The notes under the pieces were generated by a model. It saw nothing but the letters and a program-made list of their open reading frames with translations, had not been told where the DNA came from and made no database searches. Both the position numbers and the translations under genes were made by a program. Positions 42,478 through 50,456 of a stretch of 64,000 nt of DNA are shown piece after piece. The stretch comes from JAWLCA01 sp041687395 (GTDB lineage Bacteria > Pseudomonadota > Alphaproteobacteria > Rhodobacterales > Rhodobacteraceae), in NCBI GenBank assembly GCA_041687395.1, contig JAWLCA010000005.1, forward strand, positions 62,001-126,000, written 5' to 3'. The stretch's first letter is position 1. The number at the start of each line of letters is the position of its first letter.

Positions 42478-42915
42478 ATGCGGGCAGTGGTGCAGCGGGT
42501 CAGCCGGGCGCAGGTCACGGTGGGCGACCGGGTCACGGGCCGGATAGGGCCGGGGCTCATGATCCTGGTCTGCGCGATGCAGGGCGACGGCGACGACCGG
42601 CCCGCCGTGCTGGCCGCCAAGATCGCCAAGCTGCGCATATTCAAGGATGACGCGGGCAAGATGAACCGGTCGCTGCTGGACATCGGCGGCGCGGCTCTGG
42701 TCGTCAGCCAGTTCACGCTGGCCGCCGACACCAGCCGCGGCAACCGCCCCGGCTTCTCCACCGCCGCCCCACCCGAGGAGGGCGAGCGGCTCTACCTTGC
42801 CTTCGCCGAGGCGCTGCGCGACTTCGGCGTGACGGTGGAGACCGGCGAATTCGGCGCCGACATGGCGGTGGAGCTGGTCAACGACGGCCCGGTGACGATC
42901 TGGATCGACGTCTGA
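42478..42915 (+). CDS. dtd: D-aminoacyl-tRNA deacylase
   Basis: Dtd removes D-amino acids (and glycine misacylated to tRNA-Ala) from tRNA. The 145-residue protein starts MRAVVQRVSRAQVTVGDRVTGRIGPG and has the two signature segments SQFTLAAD and NRPGFSTAAPP, which form the active site with the cross-subunit Gly-cisPro dipeptide. The cisPro motif reads RPGF, consistent with the canonical bacterial form. AGAGGGGGAAATC precedes the ATG; the longer frame upstream overlaps hsp20 DNA. Confidence 0.95.
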   Translation: MRAVVQRVSRAQVTVGDRVTGRIGPGLMILVCAMQGDGDDRPAVLAAKIAKLRIFKDDAGKMNRSLLDIGGAALVVSQFTLAADTSRGNRPGFSTAAPPEEGERLYLAFAEALRDFGVTVETGEFGADMAVELVNDGPVTIWIDV

Positions 42916-42927
42916 GCCGCGTGCCGA

Positions 42928-45060
42928 TCAGCCGCCCTTGCGCGGCGGCGTGAACCGGCGGCTGGTGTCGCGGGCGTCGGCGGCCGGGCGCTTCGGCGCG
43001 CCGGGTTTGCCCTTCAGGCCGCCCGGTTTGCCACTAGGCGCGGGCTTGGCCTTGCCCTTGGCGGGCGGCCGGCGCGGGGCATCCTCGGCCGACAGGAAGG
43101 CCTTGCGCGGACCGCTCTTGGCGGCGGGCTTGCGGAAGGCCGGCTTGCCACTGTCCTCGCGCGGCTTTCGGGGTTTCCCGACATCATCGTCGCGCGGCTT
43201 GCCCGCGTCGGCGCGCGGCTTTCGGGGGCCGGGGCCCGGCTTTTCGGCGCGGGCCGGGCGCTCGGATGCCTCCGCCCGGACGGGCCGGGCGGGGGCGGGC
43301 GCCGGGCTGGGCCGGGCTTCCGGCGCGGCGGCCGGGGCAGGACGCGGGGCGGAACGGGGTGCTGCGCCCTCGTCCCGCGGTCGGGGTTGGCGGGCAGCGC
43401 GGGGGATGTGCTTCTTGCGCGGTCCGTCGTCGCCGTCGCGGCCCGGCCGGGGGCCGGATGCCCCGCGCGGGCCGGACTGCGCTGGCGCCTCAGCAGGGCG
43501 TGCGGTGATGTTTTCCTCTAGCACCGCGCCCTCGCCCAGCGCCTTCCAGAAGGCGGGCGCGGCGCTTGCGGCGATCTGCACCAGCGTGTGGTCGCCCTGC
43601 ACCCGGATCGCGCCGATCTGCTCGCGGTCCAGCCGGCCCTGACGGCAGAGTAGCGGCAGGATCCACCGCGGCTCGGCATTCTCGCGCCGACCGACCGACA
43701 GCGCGATCCACTGGCTTTCGCCCAGATCGTCGCCCGCGCGCTTCTTCGGCGCGTCCTGCCCGGTCAGTTCCTCGGGCGCCGACAGGCCCGCGCGCACCAG
43801 CCGCAGGAAGCCTGCCGCCAGCGCCTGCGGATCGTGCGCCGCCATCAGCGCCGCGACCTGCGGCGCCTCGTCCTCGTCCGGTGCCGCCTCCAGCAGCGGG
43901 TGCTGCAGCAGGCGCTCATCGTCGCGGGCGCGCACGGCATCGGCGTCGGGCGGGTTGTCCCAGGTGGCCTGCACCTTGGCCCACTGCAACAGCCGCTCGG
44001 CCTTGCGCCGTTCGGAATGGGCGACGATCAGGGCGCTGACGCCCTTGGCGCCCGCCCGCCCCGTCCGCCCCGACCGGTGCAAGAGCGTGTCGGCGTTCAC
44101 CGGCAGGTCGGCGTGGATCACCAGTTCCAGCCCGGGCAGGTCGATCCCGCGCGCCGCCACATCGGTCGCCACGCAGACCCGCGCACGCCCGTCGCGCACC
44201 GCCTGCAGCGCATGGGTCCGCTCGGCCTGGCTCAACTCGCCCGACAGCGCAACAACCGAAAAGCCGCGATTCGACAGCCGCGCGGTCAGATGCGTCACCC
44301 CCACCCGCGTGGCCGAGAACACGATGGCCGTCTGCGGGTTGTGCCAGCGCAGCAGGTTGATGATGGCCGCCTCGCGGTCGCGCCCGCCCACGGCATAGGC
44401 GCGGTAGTCGATATCCGCATGCGCCTTCGCCTCGCCCTGCACGGTCACCCGCCGGGCGTCGCGCTGGAAGGTGGCGGCCAGATCGGCGATCGCCCGCGGC
44501 ACGGTGGCTGAAAACATCAGCGTGCGTCGCCCGGCGGGAGCCTGTTCCAGAATGAACTCCAGATCCTCGCGGAAACCGAGGTCGAGCATCTCGTCGGCCT
44601 CGTCCAGCACGACAGCGCGAAGGGAGGACATGTCCAGCGAGTTCCGCTCGATATGATCCCGCAACCGCCCTGGCGTTCCGACGACGATATGCGCGCCACG
44701 CTCCAGCGACCGCTTTTCGGTGCGGTAGTCCATGCCGCCCACGCAGGTGGCAACGCGCCCGCCCGCGCCCGCGTACAGCCAGTCGAACTCCCGCGCGACC
44801 TGCAGCGCCAACTCGCGCGTGGGCGCGATGATCAGCGCCAGCGGACGGCCGGCCTCGGGCAGCGCCTCGCCACCGGTCAGCAGCGCGGGCGCAATCGCCA
44901 GGCCAAAGGCCACCGTCTTGCCCGACCCCGTCTGGGCCGAAACCAGCGCATCCGCGCCGTCCAGTTCCGAATCCAGCACCGCGCGCTGCACCGGGGTCAA
45001 CTCGTCATAGCCACGATTGGCCAAAGCCGCCGCAAGGGCGGCGGGGATACCGTCGATCAT
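42928..45060 (-). CDS. DEAD-box RNA helicase with DbpA-like RNA-binding domain and long basic tail
   Basis: This 710-residue helicase carries all core motifs: GYDELTPVQRAVL (Q), AQTGSGKT (I), PTRELALQVA (Ia), GTPGRLRDHI (Ib), LDEADEMLDLGF (II), FSATVPRAI (III), RVCVATDVAARGIDLPGLELVIHADLP (V, in parts ATDVAARGIDLP) and HRSGRTGRAG (VI). Residues 445-530 form the DbpA-type domain (WILPLLCRQGRLDREQIGAIRV), which docks on 23S rRNA in E. coli DbpA. The last 170 residues are a low-complexity Ala/Pro/Lys/Arg tail. Ribosome assembly and cold-shock functions are likely (DeaD/DbpA type). Confidence 0.93.
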   Translation of the reverse strand: MIDGIPAALAAALANRGYDELTPVQRAVLDSELDGADALVSAQTGSGKTVAFGLAIAPALLTGGEALPEAGRPLALIIAPTRELALQVAREFDWLYAGAGGRVATCVGGMDYRTEKRSLERGAHIVVGTPGRLRDHIERNSLDMSSLRAVVLDEADEMLDLGFREDLEFILEQAPAGRRTLMFSATVPRAIADLAATFQRDARRVTVQGEAKAHADIDYRAYAVGGRDREAAIINLLRWHNPQTAIVFSATRVGVTHLTARLSNRGFSVVALSGELSQAERTHALQAVRDGRARVCVATDVAARGIDLPGLELVIHADLPVNADTLLHRSGRTGRAGAKGVSALIVAHSERRKAERLLQWAKVQATWDNPPDADAVRARDDERLLQHPLLEAAPDEDEAPQVAALMAAHDPQALAAGFLRLVRAGLSAPEELTGQDAPKKRAGDDLGESQWIALSVGRRENAEPRWILPLLCRQGRLDREQIGAIRVQGDHTLVQIAASAAPAFWKALGEGAVLEENITARPAEAPAQSGPRGASGPRPGRDGDDGPRKKHIPRAARQPRPRDEGAAPRSAPRPAPAAAPEARPSPAPAPARPVRAEASERPARAEKPGPGPRKPRADAGKPRDDDVGKPRKPREDSGKPAFRKPAAKSGPRKAFLSAEDAPRRPPAKGKAKPAPSGKPGGLKGKPGAPKRPAADARDTSRRFTPPRKGG

Positions 45061-45270
45061 ATGTCCCGTCTTTCGGGTTGGGGGCCGCGCCAGCGGCCGT
45101 CAGGTCCATGCGCCGCAGGCCCTGCCCCTTCCCACCCCATCAGGCCCCGTCGGGCCGCATCGGGAAGACATCACCCATCGCGCATCGGGGCGCATACACC
45201 CGATCTGCGGGTTTGCCCACCCCGTTCACGCAGGCTTGCGCGCGTGCGGTCCGCGCACTAATCCCCCGCC

Positions 45271-46038
45271 ATGCCCCGCTACGCGCTTCTCATCGAATAC
45301 CACGGCGGCCCGTTCGCCGGCTGGCAGCGGCAAGGGGATCACCCCTCGGTGCAGGCCACGGTCGAGGCCGCGATCCGAAAACTGGAGCCCGACGCCCCCG
45401 GCATCACCGCCGCGGGCCGGACGGATGCGGGCGTGCACGCCACCGGGCAGGTCGCCCATTGCGACCTCGCGCGCGACTGGGATGCGTTCCGGCTGTCCGA
45501 GGCGCTGAACTGGCACCTGAAGCCTGCCCCGGTGGCGGTGCTGAAGGCCGCCCGCGTGGCCGATGACTTCCACGCCCGGTTTTCCGCCATCGAACGGCGC
45601 TACCTGTTTCGCGTGCTGGCGCGCCGGGCGCCCGCCACACACGATGCGGGGCTGGTCTGGCAGGTGCGCCACCCGCTGGACGCGGACGCGATGCGCGCCG
45701 GTGCCGCCCACCTGATCGGGCACCACGATTTCACCACCTTCCGCGCAACCCTCTGCCAGGCCGCCAGCCCGATGAAGACGCTGGACGAGATTTCACTGAC
45801 CGAACACCCCGTCCCGCAGGGCATGGAATACCGCTTCACCCTTCGCGCGCGCAGCTTCCTGCACAACCAGGTGCGCAGCATCGTCGGCACGCTGGAACGG
45901 GTAGGCAGCGGCGCCTGGCCGCCGGAGCGTGTGGGTCAGGCGCTGGCCGCCCTCAACCGCGCCGCCTGCGGGCCGGTCGCGCCCCCCGATGGCCTGTACC
46001 TGACCGGGGTGGGCTACCCGGCCGATCCCTTCGCCTGA
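45271..46038 (+). CDS. truA: tRNA pseudouridine(38-40) synthase
   Basis: TruA modifies the anticodon stem at positions 38-40. The 255-residue protein has the catalytic aspartate in TAAGRTDAGVHATGQVAH and family segments LIEYHGGPFAGWQRQ, LNWHLKP, FHARFSAIERRYLFRV, SFLHNQVRSIVGTLERVG and GLYLTGVGYP. Its last 25 bases overlap the 3' end of the convergent TetR gene. The 210-bp gap to the helicase start holds both promoters and no visible riboswitch. Confidence 0.97.
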   Translation: MPRYALLIEYHGGPFAGWQRQGDHPSVQATVEAAIRKLEPDAPGITAAGRTDAGVHATGQVAHCDLARDWDAFRLSEALNWHLKPAPVAVLKAARVADDFHARFSAIERRYLFRVLARRAPATHDAGLVWQVRHPLDADAMRAGAAHLIGHHDFTTFRATLCQAASPMKTLDEISLTEHPVPQGMEYRFTLRARSFLHNQVRSIVGTLERVGSGAWPPERVGQALAALNRAACGPVAPPDGLYLTGVGYPADPFA

Positions 46039-46616
46039 ACCGCGCGCAAGACCATCCCGCGATAGATCTCTGCCACGTCCGCCCGGCTCAGCCGCCCGCC
46101 CTCGCGGTACCAGGTCGTCACCCCGGTCAGCATGCCGATCAGCGCGAATGTCGCCAGCTTCAGGTCGGGCACCTCGAATTCCCCCGCCGCCTGCCCCGCC
46201 CGCAGGATCGCGGTCAGCTCGTCCTCATAGGCGCGCCGCAACCCTTCGATCACCGCGAAATTCGCAGGCTCCAGGCTGCGCAGCTCCATGTAGGCCACGA
46301 AGACCGCATCGGGCCGGTCGAGGTGAAAGCGGATGTGGAACCGCGCGAACGCTTCCAGCCGGGCCATGGGATCGTCCGCTGCGGCCTCATCCCGCCACCC
46401 CGCCAGCACCTCTTCCATGTGATCGCGCATCAGATCGAACAGCAGCGTCTGCTTGTCGGGCGTGTACTGGTACAACGCGCCCGCCTGCACGCCGACCTCG
46501 GCCGCGATGGCGCGCATCGACACCGCGGCGTAGCCGTCGCGGGCGAACAGCCTGAGCGCGGCGTCGCGCACGCGCGGGCCGGTGATCTCGGCGTGGGATC
46601 CGGTCTTGCGGGCCAT
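46014..46616 (-). CDS. TetR-family transcriptional regulator
   Basis: This 200-residue repressor has an N-terminal HTH (VRDAALRLFARDGYAAVSMRAIAAEVGVQAGALYQYTPDKQTLLFDLM; in parts GVQAGALYQYTPDKQTL is the recognition helix) and a helical ligand domain with a TetR_C-like ending. I place the start at the ATG at 46616 because the codons upstream encode the operator palindrome at 46629-46648. Similar regulators in this group control acyl-CoA catabolism, but no target gene adjoins it apart from its own promoter and the DMT gene upstream. Confidence 0.9.
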   Translation of the reverse strand: MARKTGSHAEITGPRVRDAALRLFARDGYAAVSMRAIAAEVGVQAGALYQYTPDKQTLLFDLMRDHMEEVLAGWRDEAAADDPMARLEAFARFHIRFHLDRPDAVFVAYMELRSLEPANFAVIEGLRRAYEDELTAILRAGQAAGEFEVPDLKLATFALIGMLTGVTTWYREGGRLSRADVAEIYRGMVLRAVQAKGSAG

Positions 46617-46628
46617 GGGCGGCAGGCT

Positions 46629-46648
46629 AACTGAACGACCGTTCAGTT
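46629..46648. promoter_or_regulatory. TetR-type operator
   Basis: AACTGAACG (46629-46637), spacer AC, CGTTCAGTT (46640-46648): a perfect 9-bp inverted repeat, 12 bp upstream of the TetR gene ATG and 10 bp before the next upstream stop. This points to autorepression. Confidence 0.75.
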
Positions 46649-46658
46649 CCAACCCCGC

Positions 46659-47582
46659 TTACTGCTTCGTCGCCTCCACCGCCGGCGTCACCGCCTGGCG
46701 GCGCAGCACCGACTCGCGCCAGGTGATGAACATGACCGACCCGATGATGATCGCGCCGCCCAGCACCACCCAGCGGTCCACCGGTTCCGCAAACACCAGC
46801 GCACCGAGAAGCGACGCCCAGACAAGCTGCAGGAACGTCACCGGCTGCGTCACCGTCAGGGGCGCCGCGCGGAACGCCAAAGTCATCGTGTAATGCCCCA
46901 GCGTGGCGAAAAAGGCGACGAGGAACAGCCAGCCCACCTGCACCAGCGTCGGCGTCACCCAGACGGCAACCGCAAAGGGCGCCAGCCCGATGGTCACCGT
47001 GACCGACATCAGCGCCACCACCACGGCCGGTTCGATCCGCCCCGACAGGTGCTTGGCCACCAGATAGGACCCGGCGAAAAAGAATGCCGTGCCCAGCATG
47101 GCGATGTGGCCGGGATCGATTTCCCGCACGCCGGGGCGCAGGATGATCATGGCGCCCAACATCGCAGCCAGAATTGCCAGGATCCGCCGCAGCGCCATCT
47201 TCTCGCCCAGGAACAGCGCCGCGCCCACCGCAACCCAGATCGGGTTCAGGTAGTTCATCGCCGTCACCTCGGCGATGGGAATGCGGGTCATGGCATAGAA
47301 CCACAGGATAACGGCAGCCGTGTGCACCACGCCCCTGACCGCGATCAGCGTCCCCAGTTGTCGCGTCAGCGTCAGCCGCATCAGCGCCGGGATCGCCGGC
47401 AGCAGAAACACCAGCCCCATCGCGTACCGCAGGAACGCCGCCTGCGACGCCGGCACATCGCTGCCGACATGCTTGACGATGGCCGTGACCGCGACAAAGC
47501 ACATCCCCGTCGCCAGCATCCACAGGATGCCGTGCAGCGGGCGCGATGGCGCGGACTCAGGGGCGGGAACGTCAGCCGACAT
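46659..47582 (-). CDS. DMT-superfamily transporter (EamA domains)
   Basis: This 307-residue protein has about ten membrane helices in two EamA repeats (LHGILWMLATGMCFVAVTAIVKHVG; AMLGTAFFFAGSYLVAKHLSG). The substrate is unknown. The open frame continues to 47711, but its first 43 codons run through element copy 3; the ATG at 47582 (MSADVPAPES) starts just before the first helix. It is transcribed toward the TetR gene (43 bp to its ATG), so the two might be co-transcribed, with the operator in between. Confidence 0.85.
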   Translation of the reverse strand: MSADVPAPESAPSRPLHGILWMLATGMCFVAVTAIVKHVGSDVPASQAAFLRYAMGLVFLLPAIPALMRLTLTRQLGTLIAVRGVVHTAAVILWFYAMTRIPIAEVTAMNYLNPIWVAVGAALFLGEKMALRRILAILAAMLGAMIILRPGVREIDPGHIAMLGTAFFFAGSYLVAKHLSGRIEPAVVVALMSVTVTIGLAPFAVAVWVTPTLVQVGWLFLVAFFATLGHYTMTLAFRAAPLTVTQPVTFLQLVWASLLGALVFAEPVDRWVVLGGAIIIGSVMFITWRESVLRRQAVTPAVEATKQ

Positions 47583-47639
47583 GGCCGGACCAGACACCAG
47601 CCCCGCGTCAGGGGCAAGGGCCGGAGCACGCGGAACGTG

Positions 47640-47711
47640 GTTAAGTGCAGGTAAACAGAAATTGCGAAATCTATCCTTTTCAATAGCTTGAGATTTTGTG
47701 CACGCGTGCAC
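47640..47711 (+). repeat. 72-bp palindrome-ended intergenic element, copy 3
   Basis: GTTAAGTGCAGGTAAACA on the left with GTGCAGG at 47645; palindrome GTGCACGCGTGCAC at 47698-47711, 53 bp on. This is the only copy in a divergent gap, between the EamA gene start (47582) and the 5'-nucleotidase start (47808). Confidence 0.9.
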
Positions 47712-47807
47712 GGGCGGGAAAGTGCCCTGCCCCCCCGTTCCGGCTTGTCACATTTCCGATGCAGGGGCATGGTTAAACCATCCCGCTGCCATCCAGAGGA
47801 TTCCCAA

Positions 47808-49448
47808 ATGACACAGCCCCCCCTCTCCCGCCGCCGCGTCCTGCAGATGGGCGGCGCCACCATGGTCGTCACCGGCGCCGGCGTCTTCTCGATGACCTCG
47901 GCCCGCGCCCAGACCGGATTCCGGATGCAGGTGCTCCACATCAACGACCTGCACAGCCGCGTTGAATCGATCAGCAAATACGACAACACCTGCGGCGGCT
48001 CGGATCTGGAAGAGGGCAACTGCTTCGGCGGCTACGGCCGCCTCGCCACCAAGATCCGCGCCCGCCGCGCCGAGCTGGACGACGCCGGCTTGCCCCACAT
48101 CACGCTGGATGCCGGCGACCAGTTCCAGGGCTCGCTGTTCTACACCACCTACCGCGGCCAGGCCGAGGTGGAATTCATGAACATGATCGGCTTCGACGCG
48201 ATGGCGGTGGGCAACCATGAATTCGACAACGGACCCGACACGTTGGCCGAATTCGTCCGCGTGGCCGAATTCCCCGTGATCTCGGGCAATACCCGCGTCG
48301 GCAGCGAAGAGGCGCTGGCCGAACTGATCCAGCCCTCCATCATCCTCGACGTAGGGGGCGAACGCATCGGCATCCTGTCGGTTCTGACGCCGAACACCGC
48401 TGTCATCTCCTCGCCCGGCCCGAACGTCACCTTCGACGACGAGATCGAATTCCTGCAGCAGGCCGTGGCCGACATGCGCGCCGACGGCGTGACCAAGGTG
48501 CTGCTGCTCAGCCACGTGGGTTTTGCCCGCGATCAGGAAATCGCCGCAGCGGTCGACGGCATCTCGGCCATCATTGGCGGCCACAGCCACACCTTGCTGT
48601 CGAACACGGTCGAGGGCTCGCCGGCCTACGCCACGATGGTCTCCAACCCCTCCGGCCGGGCCGTGCCCATCGTCCAAGCCTATGCCTATTCGCGCTACCT
48701 CGGCGATCTGGAACTCGAATTCGACGATCAGGGCTACGTCATCGCGGCCACCGGCGACACGATCCTGCTGGACAACACCGTCGAACCGGATGCCGAGATC
48801 GAAGAGCGCATCGCCGCGCTGGCCGGCCCCATCGAGCAGATGAAGATGACCGCGGTGGCGGAACTGTCGGCCAGCATCGACGGCAGCCGCGAAAGCTGCC
48901 GCGCGGTGGAATGCGAGATGGGCAATACGGTGACCGACGCCATGCTGGATCGCGTGGCCGATCAGGGCGTGACCATCGCGCTGACCAACGGCGGCGGTCT
49001 GCGGGCCTCGCTCCCCTCGGGCACGGTAACGGTGGGCGACGTTCTGACGGTGCTGCCTTTCCAGAACACGCTGGCCACCGTCAGCCTGACCGGCGCGACC
49101 ATTGTCGCGGCGTTGGAACACGGCGTCAGCGGGATCGAGGAAGGCGCGGGCCGCTTCCCCCAGGTCGCAGGGCTCCGGTTCAAGCTGGACGCCGCGGCCG
49201 AGCCCGGATCGCGCGTGTCGGAGGTCGAGGTGCGCGACGGTGACGGCTGGACTGCGATCGACGAGGGCGCGAGCTATTCGGTCGTGACCAACAACTTCAT
49301 GCTGAACGGCGGCGACGGCTACGCCATGATCCGCGATGAGGGTGCCGATGGCTACGTCACCGCCATCGACATGGCGGACTCGCTGGCCGAATACTTGGCC
49401 GAGAATGCGCCATTTGCCCCGGAAATCGACGGCCGCATCCTGCAGTGA
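47808..49448 (+). CDS. Tat-exported 5'-nucleotidase / metallophosphoesterase
   Basis: This 546-residue periplasmic enzyme would hydrolyse nucleotides or UDP-sugars. A Tat signal is at the N-terminus: SRRRVLQMGG followed by ATMVVTGAGVFSMTSARA and the AxA cleavage site. The catalytic domain has VLHINDLHSR, LDAGDQFQGSLFY, AVGNHEFDNG and GGHSHTLL for the two-metal site. The C-terminal domain (NGGGLRASLPSGTVTVGDVLTVLPFQN and YSVVTNNFMLNGGDGYAM) is the usual 5'-nucleotidase substrate cap. The start at 47808 matches the Tat signal; element copy 3 is about 96 bp upstream, which may influence its expression. Confidence 0.93.
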   Translation: MTQPPLSRRRVLQMGGATMVVTGAGVFSMTSARAQTGFRMQVLHINDLHSRVESISKYDNTCGGSDLEEGNCFGGYGRLATKIRARRAELDDAGLPHITLDAGDQFQGSLFYTTYRGQAEVEFMNMIGFDAMAVGNHEFDNGPDTLAEFVRVAEFPVISGNTRVGSEEALAELIQPSIILDVGGERIGILSVLTPNTAVISSPGPNVTFDDEIEFLQQAVADMRADGVTKVLLLSHVGFARDQEIAAAVDGISAIIGGHSHTLLSNTVEGSPAYATMVSNPSGRAVPIVQAYAYSRYLGDLELEFDDQGYVIAATGDTILLDNTVEPDAEIEERIAALAGPIEQMKMTAVAELSASIDGSRESCRAVECEMGNTVTDAMLDRVADQGVTIALTNGGGLRASLPSGTVTVGDVLTVLPFQNTLATVSLTGATIVAALEHGVSGIEEGAGRFPQVAGLRFKLDAAAEPGSRVSEVEVRDGDGWTAIDEGASYSVVTNNFMLNGGDGYAMIRDEGADGYVTAIDMADSLAEYLAENAPFAPEIDGRILQ

Positions 49449-49496
49449 CCCATCGGTCAGGGGCGCGCATCCGCGTGCCCCTGACCATAGGAAAGC

Positions 49497-49568
49497 GTTG
49501 CGTCCAGGTTAACAAGAAACGCGATTACCAGCGATTTCAGTGACTTGGAATTTTGTCCACGCGTGGAC
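49497..49568 (+). repeat. 72-bp palindrome-ended element, copy 4 (variant GTCCAC)
   Basis: The left half-site is GTCCAGG (49502) and the palindrome GTCCACGCGTGGAC (49555-49568), extended to TTGTCCACGCGTGGACAA. All three arms differ from the other copies in the same base, which preserves symmetry. It lies between the converging 5'-nucleotidase and yebC genes, 17 bp from the yebC stop. Confidence 0.9.
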
Positions 49569-49585
49569 AATCGCCAGATCCGGCC

Positions 49586-50326
49586 TCAGAGCCGGGCCGC
49601 CACGTCCTCGGGGATGTCGAAATTCGCCGTCACGCTTTGAACGTCGTCGTCATCTTCCAGCGTGTCGATCAGCTTCAGAAGCTTCTGTGCGGTTTCCAGA
49701 TCCACCTCGGTCCGGTTCTGCGGCCGCCAGACCAGTTTGGATTCCTTCGACTCGCCCAAGGACGCCTCCAGCGCCTCGGATACCGCCGAAAGATCGCTGT
49801 CGGCGCAGTAGATCCAGTGCCCCTCGTCGTCGGATTCCACATCCTCCGCCCCGGCCTCGATCGCGGCCATCATCACCGTGTCCGCATCGCCCGCCTCGGG
49901 GCCATAGACGATCTCGCCCACCCGGTCGAACATGAAGCTGACCGACCCGGTGGTGCCCAGATTGCCGCCATGCTTGGCGAATGTTGACCGCACGTTCGAC
50001 GCGGTGCGGTTCAGGTTGTCGGTCATCGCCTCGACGATCACCGCGATCCCGTTCGGCCCGTAGCCCTCATACCGGATCTCGGTATAGTCGTCGGCATCCC
50101 CACCCAGCGACTTCTTGATCGCGCGGTCGATCACGTCCTTGGGGCAGGACACGGCCTTGGCCGCCTTTACCGCCAGGCGCAGGCGCGGGTTCTTCTCGGG
50201 GTCGGGGTCGCCCATCTTTGCGGCGACGGTGATTTCCTTCGCCAGCTTGGAAAACAGCTTGGAGCGTGCTGCGTCCTGCCGCCCCTTGCGGTGCTGGATG
50301 TTGGCCCATTTGGAATGGCCGGCCAT
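49586..50326 (-). CDS. YebC/PmpR-family regulator (DUF28)
   Basis: This 246-residue protein begins MAGHSKWANIQHRKGRQDAARSKLFSKLAKEI, the family hallmark, and contains NPRLRLAVKAAKA, RYEGYGPNG(I/V)A and DRVGEIVYGP. Members act as transcriptional regulators or, by recent reports, as ribosome-associated factors easing poly-proline stalls. An in-frame upstream start adds 22 residues without homology; I use the ATG at 50326. Element copy 4 lies 17 bp past the stop. Confidence 0.94.
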   Translation of the reverse strand: MAGHSKWANIQHRKGRQDAARSKLFSKLAKEITVAAKMGDPDPEKNPRLRLAVKAAKAVSCPKDVIDRAIKKSLGGDADDYTEIRYEGYGPNGIAVIVEAMTDNLNRTASNVRSTFAKHGGNLGTTGSVSFMFDRVGEIVYGPEAGDADTVMMAAIEAGAEDVESDDEGHWIYCADSDLSAVSEALEASLGESKESKLVWRPQNRTEVDLETAQKLLKLIDTLEDDDDVQSVTANFDIPEDVAARL

Positions 50327-50456
50327 GAATATCTCCGTTCTGCGCTGTCGCGACGTGGCGCTTCTATATGCGACCGTCGCACGGAACCGCAAGCCTGAGA
50401 GCCAGTTGTCGCGGCGGGCGGGATGTGCTGCAAGGGTGCATCAGGTGGGGGCGGGC

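Noticed and set aside
47583..47711. N-terminal extension of the EamA protein up to 47711
   Set aside because: Those codons translate the intergenic element (MHACTKSQ...), and similar MHACT starts arise at other element copies, so they are a by-product of the repeat.
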